A DNA stretch of 16,617 bases, from NCBI GenBank assembly GCA_946886245.1, contig CAMPIF010000034.1, positions 1 to 16,617 of the forward strand, read 5' to 3'. Position 1 is the stretch's first letter; each line of letters begins with the position of its first letter. Under the pieces are notes generated by a model that was not told the DNA's origin, searched no databases, and was given only the letters and a program-made list of their open reading frames with translations. Both the position numbers and the translations under genes were made by a program. Of the stretch, positions 15,839 to 16,617 are shown in pieces. The DNA is from Ectopseudomonas composti (GTDB lineage Bacteria; Pseudomonadota; Gammaproteobacteria; Pseudomonadales; Pseudomonadaceae).

Positions 15839-16617
15839 CTATTCGGGGTCGGTACCGATCACGGCTGGTCGCCCGCGCTCGGGAAAGAACAGACGCTGCA
15901 ATTCGCTGCCCGAACTTTCCGCACGCATGAAGGCTTCACCGACCAGGAAGGCATAGACCTGGTTGATCTCCATCAGCTCGACATCGGCGCGATTGAGAAT
16001 GCCGCTCTCGGTCACCACCAGGCGATCACGCGGAATACGCGGCAGCAGGTCGAGGGTGGTTTCCAGGCTGACATCGAAGGTGTGCAGGTTACGGTTGTTG
16101 ATCCCCACCAGCGGGGTATCCAACGTTTTCAGCGCACGCTCCAGCTCGGCGCCGTCATGCACCTCGACCAGCACGTCGAGACCGACGTCCTTGGCCACCG
16201 ACGCCAGCTCGGCCATGCGCACGTCATCCAGGCAGGACACGATCAACAGCACGCAGTCGGCGCCCAGCGCACGCGCTTCGACGATCTGGTAGGGATCGAC
16301 CATGAAGTCCTTGCGGATCACCGGTAGCGCGCAGGCGGCGCGCGCCTGCTGCAGGTACTGGTCGGCGCCCTGGAAGAAATCGATATCGGTCAACACCGAC
16401 AGGCAGGTGGCGCCGCCCGCTTCGTAACTGCGGGCGATATCCGCCGGCACGAAGTCGGCGCGCAGCACGCCCTTGCTCGGCGAGGCCTTCTTGATCTCGG
16501 CGATCACGGCCGGCTGCTTGCGTGCAGCCTGTTCGAGCAGCGCGCGGGCAAAGCCACGCGGTGCGTCGGCACTGCGCGCAGCAGCCTCGACCTCGGCCAG
16601 GCTGACCTGAGCACGAC
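15839..16617 (-). CDS. trpC: Indole-3-glycerol phosphate synthase, 5' end outside the window
   Basis: Closes the ring of carboxyphenylamino-deoxyribulose phosphate to indole-3-glycerol phosphate in tryptophan synthesis. About 258 codons are visible; the frame stays open to the window edge, reading ...[20 protein letters not shown], so roughly 20 N-terminal residues of the usual 278 are missing by truncation. Conserved barrel blocks are present: [14 protein letters not shown] with the catalytic lysine, [56 protein letters not shown] and VTESGI. The GTG at 16507 is an internal valine, not a start. In Pseudomonas it usually ends a trpGDC operon, which fits the strong terminator just downstream. 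Confidence 0.96.
   Translation of the reverse strand, partial: RAQVSLAEVEAAARSADAPRGFARALLEQAARKQPAVIAEIKKASPSKGVLRADFVPADIARSYEAGGATCLSVLTDIDFFQGADQYLQQARAACALPVIRKDFMVDPYQIVEARALGADCVLLIVSCLDDVRMAELASVAKDVGLDVLVEVHDGAELERALKTLDTPLVGINNRNLHTFDVSLETTLDLLPRIPRDRLVVTESGILNRADVELMEINQVYAFLVGEAFMRAESSGSELQRLFFPERGRPAVIGTDPE

Overview
The window reads as a piece of a Pseudomonas core chromosome. The Vfr protein at 15145-15789 matches, from memory, the P. aeruginosa protein almost residue for residue over 214 aa. The gene order tyrS / mepM / anmK / erpA / bactofilin / argC / hemJ / nitronate monooxygenase / DUF805 / SDR / AAA ATPase / coq7 / OsmC / vfr / trpC follows what I remember of P. aeruginosa PAO1 PA0668 to PA0651. 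High G+C coding sequence and GC-rich third positions agree. A mendocina/oleovorans-type Pseudomonas is a reasonable guess, but the species cannot be fixed from the sequence alone. There is no mobile element, CRISPR array, tRNA, rRNA body or prophage in the window, and no gene-free stretch over 300 bases.

Left part (1-4013). A strong rRNA-type promoter on the minus strand sits at the edge and points out of the window. Next come tyrS (minus) and, divergently, a tight mepM-anmK pair (plus) for peptidoglycan cutting and recycling of anhydro-MurNAc. A perfect 9-bp hairpin with a T-rich flank on the minus strand separates anmK from erpA.

Middle left (4014-6611, minus). argC, a membrane coiled-coil protein and a bactofilin overlap end to start and look like one operon. 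erpA follows with its own promoter, which carries a close match to an IscR type-1 operator lying on the bactofilin stop codon.

Middle (6746-11293, plus). hemJ, a nitronate-monooxygenase-like flavoprotein and a PLP enzyme with a twin-arginine leader form a coupled operon. A zinc-ribbon/DUF805 membrane protein and a short-chain dehydrogenase follow.

Right part (11300-16617). A Ycf46-like AAA ATPase (minus) diverges by 42 bp from an exported formylglycine-generating-enzyme-fold protein (plus) that lacks the two catalytic cysteines. Then come coq7 (plus), an OsmC-family protein (minus), vfr (plus) and trpC (minus, 5' end cut by the window). Clear bidirectional terminators separate coq7/OsmC and vfr/trpC.

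I see no large undescribed multi-gene defence or biosynthetic system here. The most interesting signals are the putative IscR box on erpA, the rrn-like edge promoter, two enzyme folds that appear to have lost hallmark residues (DSD1-type PLP protein and FGE-like protein), the pilin-like tail of the DUF805 protein, and the coupled hemJ-flavoprotein pair.
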